Shown piece by piece: positions 1 to 13,800 of a stretch of DNA of 64,000 nt. Under the pieces are notes generated by a model. That model saw only the letters and a program-made list of their open reading frames with translations. It made no database searches and was not told the origin of the DNA. Each line of letters begins with the position of its first letter. Position 1 is the stretch's first letter. This DNA comes from Rostrohypoxylon terebratum (taxonomy: Eukaryota > Ascomycota > Sordariomycetes > Xylariales > Hypoxylaceae): assembly GCA_022497145.1 (NCBI GenBank), contig MU385871.1, positions 310,001 through 374,000 of the forward strand. Reading direction: 5' to 3'. A program made the translations under genes and the position numbers.

Positions 1-81
1 AAAGGCTTTCGTCCTGAGCAACTCGCGACGTCTGCGAGAAGTATCGAGCGAGAGGCAGCATCGCAGCGGGCTTTGCGTTAG
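1..81 (+). CDS. Possible C-terminal end of a gene entering from the left edge
   Basis: Frame 1 is open from base 1 to a TAG at 79-81 and gives 26 residues rich in Arg, Glu, Ala and Ser, a composition typical of a charged protein tail. Nothing in so short a stretch identifies a family. The opposite strand is also open here, so strand and coding status are both uncertain. It could equally be non-coding. Confidence 0.25.
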   Translation, partial: KGFRPEQLATSARSIEREAASQRALR

Positions 82-1725
82 CTCTGCTCACCTGCATGGC
101 GAAAGATGCGATCTGCTGCCTGGGGACAGCGACAATGGCAGAAGAGCGGGCTGCCCGCACAGCTGCGCGATGAATGGACTGCCTGTAATTTTTCGAAAGG
201 TTAGTCCTTTTTCTACGATCAAGGTGATAATGGTATGTGATACATACATTTTGATTGATGTGTTTCCGTCAAAGGAAGAAGTAGACTTTGTCAATCAATT
301 GAGTTATGTAGTCGCGAGATGTAGAATCAAAGTCGACTGTTGAATTGATTGCGGCGATTAAGAAGAAAAAAACTTCGAAATTTTAGTAGGAAAAATTTTG
401 GTTTTTTTTATCAATGAGAGGATAAGAAGACCAGACCTCCCACTCCCACACACCCGCTAATGCAAAATTGGCCAATTAAGTGGACCGTGCCCAGCCTAGT
501 ATTGTTAGTTTTTTTTTTCTTTTTTCTTTTTTTCCGCCCACCCAATAAAATCCGCTTATCTAGGTATTCCTCATCCTTCTTATCGCTTGTTATGCGAATT
601 TGCGTCAACTTGAACTTGGAACTAATGTTACAACAAGAGATAGAAACCCGAAATGTCCTAGGAAAAATTAGAATAGAGAAGGATATACACGAGTCGTCAT
701 TTTCCAACCTTAATTCATATCGACTGCTTGGCATTTGTGCTGATAGCGTTCAGTCGGCCGAGCCTACTTCATAAAATACTACAGATTCATGAGACGAGTT
801 TCAATGGTGTAATGGTGTATATAAGTTCTCAAGTATGATATGGTATATGGTAGCGTAGAGATGAAATCTCTTCAGCATCCTCTCGGTATTTCATATGAGG
901 CCAATGGGTACGTACATATCTCATACGCTCTATCACATATCTATGATCTTGACTAACTGAGCCATACTGCTGTAGGCGAAAACCGAGTCTCGGTTGCACG
1001 CTACCCAACTCCCACCACTCCCAAGCCCTTTTTTTTCCCTTTCGCTGTTCCTCTCCTTACCCATCCCAATATATCCTCATTGGTAACAATGCTCGTGATC
1101 TTCAAACAGTCCAATAACCGTAACAAATGTAGCCGACTTGTTAAAAACACGGCGGGTATATGTATAGATATATACACTTCGAATAAACCTAACAATGTTA
1201 GGGATAGAGGCGAAAGTAGCCTTGGTGTGTCCATGCGAGTACTCAGATAAGAGGTCGCTCAACGAAGAAATAACGCATTCGGTCAGCCACTCGTTTTCCC
1301 CCATTAGAATTGCGCAATTCTTCTCCCTCTTGAATATGATGGTCGACGAGTATCTTCCGAACGACGCAAGTGAAAATTCGAGACGACTGAATATAGATTG
1401 ACGTCAACCGAACTCTTCGCGGTCGCTGATGAGTTAGACAGAATCCAGAAACCACCCGCCTCACAAACACGCCAACGCCAAAGTAACAAACACTAGACTG
1501 TAACCTTAATCCGACACTATCCTCTGTTCCGGGTCCGAGTGCGCCTATAGAGTTCCGAGGTGCTCGTCGACAGCCATAGAAGAATTTGGCCGGACGGCAA
1601 CCGTAATCTTATACGGGGTATCAATAAAATGCGCAGGATGTTTCTAGTTTTTTGATGACTACCACCCCCAGTATGACACGTTTGAGACAAAAGAAATTAA
1701 GAACGATCATAGAACATTGCCTTAT
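82..1725. other. Intergenic, no supported gene
   Basis: This stretch lies downstream of the bHLH gene, which ends at 1726. Open frames are short, overlap on both strands and lack recognisable domains. It contains poly-T/poly-A tracts near 364-412 and 508-535. It probably includes the 3' untranslated region of the bHLH gene. Confidence 0.6.
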
Positions 1726-3261
1726 CTAAAAACGATCTGGCCGGTATCCATTGGGTCTTTGACCTTCGTACTGAACACCCGTCATGGATTCAGGCGCGTT
1801 CAATGCGCGCAGAGGGGGGAGTTCCGGTCGTGGAGCCCTCCCATACGGATCTTGAGCATATGGGTCTGCAGGCGGCTGTGATGATATTGGCGCATTCGCC
1901 GCGCCCTGCCCGGGTGGAAGCGGCACGTTCCCCCGAAGTTGAGCGTTCTCCATGCGCATCCTATCTAATTCGCGACGTAACATATCCGCCTCTTGAACTG
2001 CATTCTGGTAGTGCCCTGAAAGATTTTTTATGGTCTCGCTCTGTTTCTGGTGCTCGGCAATAGCTAGCGAGGTTAGTACAGAGTATAAGATGTACACCGT
2101 AAAAAGGAACTTACCTTTCGTCAGAATTTCCCATTTAGAGGCCTTCGATCCCCGTTCTTGTGGCATTAGATCGCGAAGCTGTTCGAATAATTCTTTCATT
2201 TCCGTCCTCCTCTTCCTTTCGGCAAGTTTATGGCTTTGACGAAGTTCAGGGGTCCTACTATACGGTTGGTTGCCGCTATGGGGGCTAGACTCTTCGCTGT
2301 GGAGATCCGAAAGCTGCTTGTGCTGAAGCGTGTGGTGGTGGACTGTTTGCTGGAAATCCGGAGCTAGGCCATCATCGAGCCGCCGCTGTCCAGGAGGCAG
2401 TCGTGACTCGGTAGTGAACTGACTGCTAGCGATCGATTCCGCGATACTACTCCTCCTAGAATCGAAAAATGTATGATTACCCACCGACGAGGGCAGGCGC
2501 TGAATTTCCTCCTCTGGAAAGGCCCACGCTTGGCCCTTAGTAGGTTCGGCGGCTCGAGCGATAGTACTAGTGGCAGGGCCCGTGATAGCAGGCGCGGTTC
2601 GTGCAACTTTGGGGTGCTGACCATCTGGAGTGCGCTCTATATTCGGTTGGTATCCATTGGATATTCTATGCACAGATAAATGCTCTATCCCCGGTCGAGG
2701 GTTCCTTTGTTGTGCCAAAGCTCCATGAATCGATGTTGTCGATTGGTTCTGGCTGGCATATGGGGAACCACCTAATCTTAAATCGCCAAAGCCCTGATTG
2801 ATCCTGCTATCCACGCTTTCCCGTCGTGACTCCGGACCGATGCTTGCCGCGCTCAGCGATGTGGTGCCCGGTATAGAATCCAACGATTGAGGTCTTTCGA
2901 AGCGTCCACTACCTGGTGTCGTCGGCGATACCATCGACGCCACACTCATGTTACCCGCGGGGGATATTAGGGGTTGGGGAACCAGAGTCGTAGTCGTAGG
3001 GGAAGGAGTCTTTTCTTGTGCGGGGTGATATACATTGATGCCTATGCCAGACGCGGCCGACGTATCTACAGCACTACAAATTAGCATTCCATCTAGCCAA
3101 TTCTCGACCTAGACGATATAGTAGGCGAGCCACATACGCTTGCTTGAGGCATCCGTACTCGAGTAATATGCGGAATCACGGTTTTCCTCCGGAGCGTTCA
3201 GGACTGTGGCCAGGCCAGCTGGAAGTTTCTGCGACGCAGGCCGAGATTGTTCGGCCGCCAT
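1726..3261 (-). CDS. Basic helix-loop-helix transcription factor
   Basis: Three exons on the minus strand (3261-3138, 3065-2115, 2063-1726) join in frame to 470 residues. The 72-base and 51-base introns have GTATGT and GTAAGT donors and CTGTAG and GCTAG acceptors; the second has an ACTAAC branch site. The first half is Ser/Pro/Gln-rich and low in complexity. A bHLH domain lies at about residues 312-370: its basic region begins SHKLAERKRRTEMKELFEQL, and helix 2 (ending AIAEHQKQSETIK) is formed across the second splice. A leucine/arginine-rich coiled segment follows (about 375-410), as in bHLH-zipper proteins. The E and RR of the basic region suggest E-box binding, in the general style of fission yeast Esc1. 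The protein should act in the nucleus, probably as a dimer. The ATG at 3261 was chosen because exon 1 splices cleanly into the main frame. Targets are unknown. The long upstream desert suggests complex regulation. Confidence 0.85.
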
Positions 3262-5414
3262 TTTGAAAAGTTGATACAGTTGATTTTTATATATGAAGAA
3301 ACCGGGGCAACAAAGGGACAGTGGCTAAGCGCGTAATTTAATAGTTCAATCGAAGAGGATATCGTGTAAGATATAGAGTAATCGGCCCACAAAGGTTGGT
3401 GGCCCGTGGACGATGGCTTCGCAGAACGGCGTGCTAATCGTGCTAATCGCGCTTCCTGAGGTTAAAGGAGGGTGGGAGGTTTGGAAGGCGCGATGTTCAA
3501 TGTTCGAGGGCGATTTACATTGGCGAACGGGGTCTATAATAGCATTGACACTAAATGACCAATTGCAATCGGGCGCAACTGGATCGTCAAAGTCCCAAAG
3601 CTTGTGTAGGGAGAAAGGAGGAGAAAAGGAAGGACCACTCGAGGCTAGAGCTAGTTGTAGTAGTTGTCGTAATAGTTTCCAAGGTTATTGGTAGTTTGTT
3701 GGTAGTTTGATAGTAGTTGGGTAAATGGTAGTAGCGGTAGTGATAACGTTGGTGTGTATACCTATAGGAAACCTTGAAGTAGGACAAGTCAATACCTACT
3801 ACAAGGTAGAAAGTAAAAAATAAATGGTAAAATGGTGAGATGGTAAAGTCTAGAAGCAGAACGAAGATAACTGTAAGTTACAAGGCGTCAGGAACGTGTT
3901 TTGGTACCAGCACCTGAACGCAACATCCGACATAACGACGATGCGCTTTCGAAAAAGGATGGTTTATGGTTACGGTCTTGATAGCTTGGACGCGGGAAAC
4001 AAAAGTTAAAAAGGTCAAAAGTCAAATAAAGTAAAAAGGAATTTTTAATTTTTTAATAAATTTGTACGATAGAGGAGAATGGTCTTAGCCCCCAGTTCAA
4101 AAGTTCCAAATTCGCACAGGCTCAATGAACAGGGGCCTCATGTTGTAGGCAACTCCAGGCTTTGTATATGTACGTTGTAGTAGTACTGCGTACCTAGTTA
4201 GTAGTAGTAGACTGTAGTAGATTGGATTGTACCTACCTAGTATCTAGTTCCAGGTTCAAGGTTGTTTAAATGCCCACGGCATGTACCTAGGGTCGTGGAT
4301 TATAAACGCTGTAGGGTGTAGGGTATAGTAGGGTGTATGGTGTATGAATGGTGCAGGGTTACAAGGGCTACCGATGCTCAGCGTTCTCTACTAGTACTGC
4401 TCTGCTGTTGTACTACTATTATGTAGTAAAAGCAGAGAGAGAAAGGGTACCTACTAGGTAACTAGGTAGATTGACAAGGGGGTGAAAGCCTCTTACTATG
4501 TAGAATTGCGAAAAGCAAAAGAAAAGCAGATGTCAAATGGGGAATGGAGGAAAAGAAGAAATGTAAACCAACCCCCCTTGCTGGATCGAAGGAGGGAGCC
4601 ACGGAGCCCTGCGCGCGCGGAGGAACTGCAAGAGAGAAATGGCAGGTGAAAAAAAGAGCCGAGAGGACGGCCATTCCTTCCTCTGTCTCCATGTCTCCAT
4701 GTTCTCACGTTCTCCATAACGAACGTACATAGGTATCTCAGGTACCTGACAATGTATTATGTAGGTACTAGGTACCTTGAAACGCACAATGCATGCACGT
4801 GTATATGTATACATACTGACATACTAGGTATGTAGGTACCTATTTATTGGACGAATGCATGGCTATCAGTTCAACTTGTCTGCTTGTCTACCTACTACGT
4901 AACCTAGTATACTCTGACCACTCTGACTAAGGATTTGTCGCATGGCTTTTCTAGGAAGAATCGCTTGGGACGATACATGAAGGAGGAGTAGAATGTACAT
5001 CTATTTAGTACATAATACCCTCGCTTTCTAACTAATGTGTAACTAATGCGCCGCTTGTAATTGCTTGCTGTTTCTTTTTCCTCGTGGCGCGCGATGTACT
5101 GGTCACACGTGAAAAAGGTTTAGCAGGGATGCTCTCAGTCCATGTGCATGGAAAGTGGAGCAAGACCATGAGCGGGCACCGTGGCCGAGTCCAAGGTAGG
5201 AGCCTGGAGGGTAGTAGACCAGTACGTACTATGTAGTAATAAGGTACATCATCTCATGTACTGTAGCTCCTTTCATTCAGAGAAGAAGAACTTGAAAGTT
5301 GAGGCAGAGAAGGAGGTATCCGAGTACATGTATGTCTGAGGCTTGGCTTCAATAGATGACCCCAACCAAAATCCATCGAGGTTTTACTTACTTAGCAACT
5401 ACACTATACCACTT

Positions 5415-5443
5415 ATGCCACTATGCCACTATGCCACTATGCT
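5415..5443. repeat. Short tandem repeat, unit CCACTATG
   Basis: An 8-base unit is repeated about three times in a row inside the gene-poor stretch. No function is apparent. Confidence 0.75.
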
Positions 5444-5973
5444 GCATTTGACATTTTACCTACTACATCCATAGTATGTATTATTATACATCTACATTTG
5501 CATCTACTACTACAAAATAATACAAAACCCACCACGAAAAGGGTACCCGATTTGGTATCACTAGTAGTATTAGTTCGAAGGATTAAGAGGGCAAGGAAGG
5601 CTTCGGAGAACAAGAACAAGATATGGATACGGATGGATAGGATCGAGCGTCAAGTGCTATCATCCATAGTGGTGCTATGGTGCTATGGTGCGCTCTCCTA
5701 CGGCGAAAAGATACTCGGAAGCCCCGAAGATTCTAAGAAAGGAATACCGGTCAAATCAACCTTTTTTGCAAAATAAGGAACTCGAAGGCTCCCCCGAGAA
5801 AATAACGACAGGATAAGAAAAAAGTTGGCTTTTATTTATATTTGACAATACTACGACAACTTATTGAACAGGTGTCAATAGGGTCAATAGGACCAGGCCA
5901 GGATAAGCATCGAGGCGAGTTAGTTTTGCCGCCCGGGTCCAAGAAACTGATGGTCTGTTTTTCAAGCCCTGAT

Positions 5974-6005
5974 AGTTCGCCAGTTCGCCAGTTCGCCAGT
6001 TCGCC
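5974..6005. repeat. Tandem repeat, four copies of AGTTCGCC
   Basis: Four perfect copies of an 8-base unit lie head to tail, followed by a degenerate copy (AGTTCACA). The unit is not a simple dinucleotide-type microsatellite. It lies in non-coding DNA. Confidence 0.85.
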
Positions 6006-6202
6006 AGTTCACAAGGACCACTGACAGCACTAACAGGACAAAATTGGTACATACAATGGATAGATTGGATAGGTACCTGGTACCCTACCTACAGAGTAGT
6101 CGAAATGGACTAGGCTAGACAAGCTCAGGCAATTCAGGCGACCTTAAAAGGTACGGAAGCAAGAGATCCAAGCTCGTCCCTGTTAATCCTACTGCCCTGC
6201 AA

Positions 6203-6231
6203 AAGCACGAGTTATCTGATGGCTCGTGCTT
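6203..6231. other. Perfect 9-bp stem-loop
   Basis: AAGCACGAG (6203-6211) and CTCGTGCTT (6223-6231) are perfect inverted repeats around an 11-base loop. No gene adjoins it, so a terminator role is not supported. It may be chance or part of a non-coding transcript. Confidence 0.6.
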
Positions 6232-6301
6232 GAACCCAATACCGGATACCAGCGCGGTTGGTAACAGCTAGAACAGCAAGGGGTCGTGCGACCTAAGTAT
6301 T

Positions 6302-6367
6302 GTGTATGTATGTATGTATGTATGTATGTACATAGTATGTATGTATGTACTAGGTAGTATGTATGTA
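6302..6367. repeat. Interrupted (TATG)n microsatellite
   Basis: Runs of TATG, broken by short TAGTA/TACTAGG-type insertions, span the interval. This is a simple repeat in non-coding DNA. Confidence 0.8.
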
Positions 6368-7738
6368 TTGTACTACATAGTAGCTCAGGTAGACCGTAGG
6401 GGTGGGAAACGGGGGGCAGCGAGGGGTGAACCCTTTGTAGGGTTTTACAAATAGATGACATACCCTCGAGGCATGGATAGCGCTTTGAATCCTAAAGCAT
6501 CAAGTGATTGGAATATGTATGAGAACCTCCGTCTCCGTTAACACGGAATGGTCTTATATTTGCTATTACTACTACGGAAATATCTGTGAAATATATGTGC
6601 TGCGTCTGTGTTATGTATGTGAAATAGCTTAACCACAAGACATACATATGGGTACTAGGTAGGTATCCATACATACCTATCCATACTATATATATATATA
6701 GTAATATGGGATAGTATAGGATTGGGAATCTGGGATAGGTAACGCATAGTACATACAATCTACTCGTCAATGTGTTTCCCCGGCAGTTCACACCTACCTA
6801 CCCAGGCACCCCGGTCGGCTCCAGCCAGGTATAACAGCTATTCTAATCTCTATGATTCTACTATGTATGGTAAAGGCCGGGCTATATTTATGTTTGTTAA
6901 TTATCTATCAAAGCTGGTCGATAATCGCACGACAAATCAAGTATTTCGAACTAGAAATGTAAGGTATGTAAGACACAAATATTGAAAATTCCATGCGGAT
7001 TACATAGTACGTACATATCTTCACCATTACTACGCATAGGCCTTCAGCTAAGCATATGGACTAGTCCTCTATAATCTCAAGCGCTTCTCGGGTTGAGATC
7101 ATAAATTAGCCTAGGATGATGTGAAGCATCATGTATGGATACGTTACCGTCGGTGTCCCTGAAAAGAAGTAATGCCCGAAAACGGTAGAGGTAGTGATGT
7201 ACCTAATATAGTACATCATGACACATGTATGCCATATGGCGTACGCTGGCGGCTGGATACTTAGGTCCTAGCCTCCTAGGTAGGTTCTAGGTACGCTGGA
7301 CAGACAATAAGCTCGCTTGGATCCGCTGCAGCGGAAGACTCCAGGTCTCCAGCTACTACATATCTACTATGTATTGTACATAGTAGAACCTAGTATGTAG
7401 GTAGTAGGCGGGTAAGGTACCTACTTTACTAGCCTCTAGAGTCTAAGTATCCAGGGCTATTACTAGAGCCATCTTACGATACCTTGGCTTCTTACGATCC
7501 TCCCGCCGCCACGTGAGGTGGTACCTGCTAACCAAACAAACTCCTTTAGTAACTTGGCTAAGCTCCAGACTAAGCCTAATACTACCCTGTGCAGCTTGTG
7601 TTGGTTGACGAGATGTTCGGCACAGTGTTATGCACCATATCCCATCAACTATGCGGGGTGCGTATCCAACGGGTAGCTTTCCGACAGACCTGTCAAAAGT
7701 TGATCTTTGTAACTCGCAGGGCTATTACCTATTGGTAT

Positions 7739-7766
7739 ACATCCATCCATCCATCCACCCATCCAT
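7739..7766. repeat. (CATC)n microsatellite
   Basis: The stretch consists of repeated CATC units. The same tetramer occurs in intron 2 of the aldo/keto reductase gene near 17290. It is a simple repeat with no coding role. Confidence 0.8.
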
Positions 7767-9180
7767 ACACACATACAGACGTACATACATGCTTCGCACG
7801 TACATACATATACTAGTACTATATACGACAGGATCTCTGGTGCCGACGCCCTCGCGGCACACCATCTCTCAGATCTACGGGAAGAGGCAACCTTGGGAGT
7901 TCCCTCTACCGGATTGGCCAAGCGGGCATCCCCTACGTCGCGAGTGGTGGGGATGTCGGTACGAAAAACAGGTTGGGAGCTACCGATATAAGGAATAAGG
8001 AAATAAATAGAAAAAAAAATGCTTGACGCAGCACGACCCAAAAGTTAGCGACGGCATCTTACATGGCCCTGGCGAGGTGTAACTTGTTTGCCGTTGCCCT
8101 GCTCCGCGAAATCGCGGAGGCGCGAAGGCGTCTACCAAGAAGATGTCGTCCCGGATCTGCTGTCTCGGGTTTGCTAACTCCCTCATGCGACCTACTATGT
8201 AAAGCACCGGACCGGCTGCTCCATCACTGATGTGCTCGGTTATGGAAGTCGTCTCCATCAATGAGGTCAGCCCGTCTTACTATGTGACTTTAGTGACCTG
8301 AGAAATAAGACTTTACAAAACTTCGATTTCTACCCCCATCCCCCCGTCCCCTCCATCGTCGATTCCCTGCAGAGCCCGTAACGAGTGAGAAATAGGGGAC
8401 TTTCCAAGGTTATCGGTCTTAGTCAGATATGCGCTGTCATCGTTTTCGTCAACGGCGGTAGTTGTTTGACAAATCACCGAGTGCCATATATATATATACG
8501 TGAATCTGCGTTACATCCCACATCTCACATCTTCGCCCATTTTCGAAGCATACGGGTGTAGTATGTAGCAGAAGGCGGATGGCAGAGTCTGATGGATGTG
8601 TGTGAGAACCTTCTATCGCTCACGCCGCCACTCTGCACGAGCGTCTTGCATTCTTGGGACGAAGAGACCTATCACCGAGTCTCGCCAAGTACTCGTACAC
8701 GCGTCGCACGCAAACACACAGACGGGACGCCCACACGCATTTTCGGGCTGTCGCTTGCCGTCGGTCGGTGTGATATCTGTCATATTTCACTTTCGGTGTG
8801 CCGCGCGAACTTTGCATACTATTACATACTATTACATATTTACTTACTAGCTTATTATTCTTTTTTCTCGTAACAGAAAGGGACGGGAAGCAGAAATCGG
8901 CCTCGAATGAAGGCACAGTGCCCGGATCTATATCCAATTTACATTTTGCCATCCTCTCATCTCTACTAGGCACTGGAGGGGGAAGGGGGGGTCAGAAGGT
9001 GGATAGCGAGGAGGGTACATCTCTGTTTGTCTTGCAGAATTGCCGCGCCCTCATGCAAGTCTTGGGTGAGACCTAACCCAGGGCTCTTCCTATCGACGAA
9101 TTGGAAGTTTAGAAGCTTGTGCGACTTGAGGCACATCGTAGGTAAAATGTAGGTATGTTGTATGCATGCGCAGGAAAAGG

Positions 9181-9207
9181 GTGTGGATGGTGTGGATGGT
9201 GTGGATG
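9181..9207. repeat. Tandem repeat, three copies of GTGTGGATG
   Basis: A 9-base unit is repeated perfectly three times in gene-poor DNA. Confidence 0.8.
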
Positions 9208-10806
9208 TCTTCAACCAAGCCATTTTTTTCTCCGCTTTATACAGTATTAATGCTTGTTGAATGCTTGCTTAATGCATTGTATAAAGTGAGTACACGTTGA
9301 TTCAAAATATGTAGGTCAAAGATTTCCACGTGGTTGACGGCGTTCCACATTGCTCGAGTCACATACATTAGGTACATAGCATTACATATAGTACATAGTA
9401 CTATTTAGTCTGATATTATTCTGCTGCTTCGTTTTTCATAACCCCTTTTAGGCTTAAGTTAAGACATCTTACGAAAAAACTGCACTTTCGTAAACCAGAT
9501 TCATATCACGACATAGGGCTGTTAGTTTATATGTACGTCGATGTAAATACTTGTTACATCCAGATCTGATAGCATCATCGTCGACGACGCTTGGATTTCC
9601 TGGGGGCTGCCGGCACTGCAAATTGCAAAACGTAAATCGACCTACTGCGTATGTGATAGCCTACCTGCCTACCTAGTACCTAGCACTGCGTACAGGCAGT
9701 CAGAAATCGGTACCAATCACCAGTCCAGTCAGGGTTCTATGCCTGCAAGGCGGATAACGGTGATCGTTCCCACCCCCTCCTTATTTTTCTCATCGTGACC
9801 CCGTTTAGGCTCACAGGCTCACAAGTTTCCCCCATCCCTTCTCCCCCCTCCAAACTTGGTGTGAGTGTGGGCGTGGCGTGCGGCATGCCACGTTCCTCAT
9901 ACACCTAAAAGGAATTTTCCCTTCGCTAGCGCCTCCGCCATATCCCTGATTCCCTGTGGATTCCCTGTGCTGTGCCAAGCTTACCCTGCTCACTCTGTGT
10001 ACATAGTAGTAAGTACTATGTAGTAAGGCTAGCAACGAAGCATGGTTGATCGGTGATTCTCGTCATTTCGGGAGTGAGATCCTCGTCCTGGTTCGGCCGT
10101 TCCCTATCTTTTTTTGGCCGAGCTATTATTCGATAGCACCCAGATCTGATATTAAAAAGCCAAGCCTCATGCTGGTCCGTGGTTACTATCCTTGCCAGGT
10201 CCCCGGGCTAGAATTGCAGGGCTAGCTCACATCATATTCTTCATTTTTTGAAGGGAATTGTACCACGTCCGCTCCTCTGCTCGAGAATGGTACTTGATGG
10301 CATGTTTTTCGGTCTAATATCAAAAGAGTCTAGGAAGCGGACCATTTCTGTTCCTTACAGAACACATACATAGTACATATTAGTACAGAAAGCAGAACGG
10401 CAAACTTGCCAGCCGTACTATGCCCTCATGCACTCCATCACGCTATGCTGATATAGGTAGCTTATTAACTCTTTTCTGCTTACTGTATCTGCGATATATG
10501 GTCGCCAAGCCTATTTTAGGGGATACGATCAGCTCCCCAAGGATCGGCCACCTTTACGAATGTGATACCATGCAACATCTACCGAGAGATGGGCGACTCT
10601 CGACTAGCCGTATACTACTAGGCAGCTAAGACTTAAGTAAAGCGCGCCAATGCCTACTGAATGCCTAAGTGCGTAACATTCATAAAGTAATATAAAGGCA
10701 CATTAGTATAGCGACTGTGCAACGCCAGGTGGGAATAAAAGTCATGCCATTTGACAACGGACCTAGGACCTAGCTGCCTAGGTCAGTATATAATCTATTC
10801 GGGCTA

Positions 10807-10840
10807 AGTCTGCCTAGGCCCTAGGCCCTAGGTACCTAGG
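10807..10840. repeat. Cluster of CCTAGG palindromes
   Basis: Several overlapping CCTAGG and TACCTAGG palindromes are packed into about 30 bases. This is a dense example of a family scattered through the intergenic DNA of the window, also seen near 11100, 12152, 12675, 33275, 37857, 41790 and 56790. Confidence 0.7.
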
Positions 10841-13800
10841 GAAGGACGGGTACTACATCGAAAAAATGGTAATCTGACATAGATTCTGCTCTATATCAAG
10901 TCGACAACACGAGGTCCAACTATAACATCGACCACGTTCTCATCACTGCTTCCTAGCCCGTATCAGCTTACATTGTACTAGCAGTTCGCGCAAGGTTTGA
11001 GGGTGATAAGGGGGCTTTTGTTCAATGAACCGTTGAACTATTGGATGCGAGAAAAGAAAAGGCAGCGTCCGCTCTCCGTCAGAGGAGATCTCCTATTACC
11101 TAGGCCCTAGGTCCTATGGGTTCTTCCGAATGCGGCCGTTGCTTTTGATGTCCGCACTTAGCTCGATGCACGGGGTAAAGAGATCTACCATATAAATGAT
11201 AGATGATGAATAATACACAGGTAATCAATCCGATCTATACGCTCTCTCCCTCGCGTCGCTGTTGCGTAGTTCATCATGCCCACGAGAACTAGTTACTTAA
11301 CTTACTTGAAGCTATTCGTCTTACACGTGCTGTGTTGTGGGGGCTCAAAAGATCTAGCCTTACCGAGGAAAATACACATCGCTTGAAGATCCTCCGCGGA
11401 AATAGGCCGTGTCCGACGGGAACTAGTAGTTCAAAGATTGGGTGATAGAATCCAGCCACATCTACGATCATTGCATTGGCTGCATGGTAGTAGTGGTATA
11501 GCACCTATATTTCAGACCTCGGCCTCACAACAGCCTTTGTATATCAGGGAGCTTGCCACGGACACCCTACTAACTTGGGCATGCATGCAGTATTATGGAT
11601 TGTGGACATTACCTACCTATACAAACGCCTTAAAGATTTGCCCTCCACCCGAATAGTATTCAAGAATAAGCGCATATGTTCACTGTAGACTCATTAGTCG
11701 TTACTAGTTAGTTTGATGATGCGTGGAAGATCCTTATGGAGGAACTTCCGCTTTCGCCTAATCCGAGCCGATTCCTCTCGGGATCACCACTGCATCACAG
11801 CTGATTGTTACTAGAGGAGCTAACCCTTACTTGAACACGATTTTACTTCGCGAGCTTTTGGGGGCCTGTGCGTGTCATAGGCGGTCACTCTGAGACCTGC
11901 TACCGCCGAACACACACACTCACATCACACATCACACATACACGCACACAAAAGCATTGAGGAACCTGAATATCACTTACTTTTCACTTGCTTTCTCCTT
12001 TGGCAGTCTCTTTTTAATTCACCTCGGTCTGCAGGTAATTAGGTATCGCCGAAGGAATAGGATCCGCGCGCCACTCCCGCCGGGGGGCCATCCCGTTTGT
12101 AACGCCAACGTGGAGGCTCCTCGTGCGTAGGGGGCGAAGCCTGAGAGGCTACCTACCTAGGTACCTAATCACCACCATCAGGCACTTTATCCATGTCCCT
12201 GCGTTTAGATCTATGCTTGTTTTCAAATACAAAGAACCAAAATCTACAAACGAATGATTTGATCCTACGGGCAGGCCTTGACCGACAACCGTGATGTAAT
12301 CCTGTGTAGACGCACGCTGACGGGCATGCCACGAGCTGAACGATTCGGATCCTGGCTCGAATTACCCCTGGCTGCCTTGATTCTTCGAATCCGCCGATTA
12401 TATCCTGGCGTCAGCTATGCGACTACGAAAATACCCACTACACGGGGCCGCCGCAGGGTCAGTAGGTAATAGATATTGCTCGGAGACAGCCGCGGGACCT
12501 TAATCCTTCTTCGCATTCGTACCTGAATAAGGTGGAATGATGAGAACGATATCCCCACGAAGCAATAGTGCTTGTTGTGGCGACAGTTGAGGTTATGAGC
12601 AACTTCGGCGCTTAGTCCGAAGCTGTCACTCGATGTCAGAGTCGCAAAACAAATTCACCAAAACAATTACGCAACCTACCTAGGACCTAGGTAGGTTACC
12701 TTTCGTCCGTTTCAAAGGAACGACACAGATTCGGATATACGGCATATACGATAGGTACAGCTTGATCAGCTCGATCACGGAGTAATGACGCTCGTCAATA
12801 GTTAACGCCAGGGGCAATTGATTGATGGTTTAGTATGAACCGCATCTACTTTATCACCTGGCTGGCCAATAGTTTCGGTGCCCATCTTCACAGTAACACC
12901 GTCACATCTCGCTAAATCTTGGATCTCGGGGATAACCAAAGCCTCAAGGGGACGTATCAAAACAGATGGATTGCCTTGCCTATACGACGGATATTTCAAA
13001 CTAGTACCTGCCTAGGACTTACCCAGGTGTTCCTGGTTATTCCCAGATACTCCTGGAGATGATGCTCAGCTCGTTAAAACGGCCTTCACCGTGATCGATC
13101 CATCCCAGCTAGCTCGCGAAGATCTGTCTTGTGTGACCCAAAAAGCCCTACGTGGCACGATGGCTTCACCTATTTTCCTCAAGGGGAAGATGCTGGCGAG
13201 ACCGCCCTTCCCCCGTCCCCCGTCCCCTCCACGGATCTTTGTCCTCACGTTTTTTTCCTGCCCCAGGAAATCGGAATCCCGTGGGATGGCTCCCCCGTTT
13301 CCCAAAATTTCGGGGTAAGGAGGTGAGACATGGGACTTGAGGGGGTGTACGGCAGGATTTCTGTGCCTACCTCACCACGTTTCTAGACCCCGAGGTAGCG
13401 CGATCTGGATGCAACGTGCGACAGTCCGACATGCCACAGCGTGGGACCCGTCTGTCTCGGACGCGGATGTATCGCGTCCTGTAAGGAGCTGGGCGGGTTT
13501 GCCTGCGGCCCTGCCGGGTCCCGTCTGCAAGGCTCTCCCGCTATGCCCGCTTGACGGCCGAATCTAGATCTTGAATAGGCAGGAATTCGCGATCCAGCGG
13601 CCTGCAAAAGTTTCCCCCCCTCGCGTGCCGACTGGCTGGGACATTTGGAGAGCAGCCTTTGGATGAACCTATTTTTCTTTTTTCTTTTCTCGGCGTAGCT
13701 GCATCTAAACACTTGTGGATGAACCGGTGGAGTATCGCTTTTCTAGCAATTTACTCATCACCCATCCCTCGCGTAGCATGGCTAATGTCTTAAACCAGCG

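Noticed and set aside
6190..6260. Possible tRNA B-box-like word (GGTTCAAGC on the minus strand)
   Set aside because: No T-arm pairing, no A box at the right spacing and no acceptor stem. The region is just a 9-bp stem-loop.
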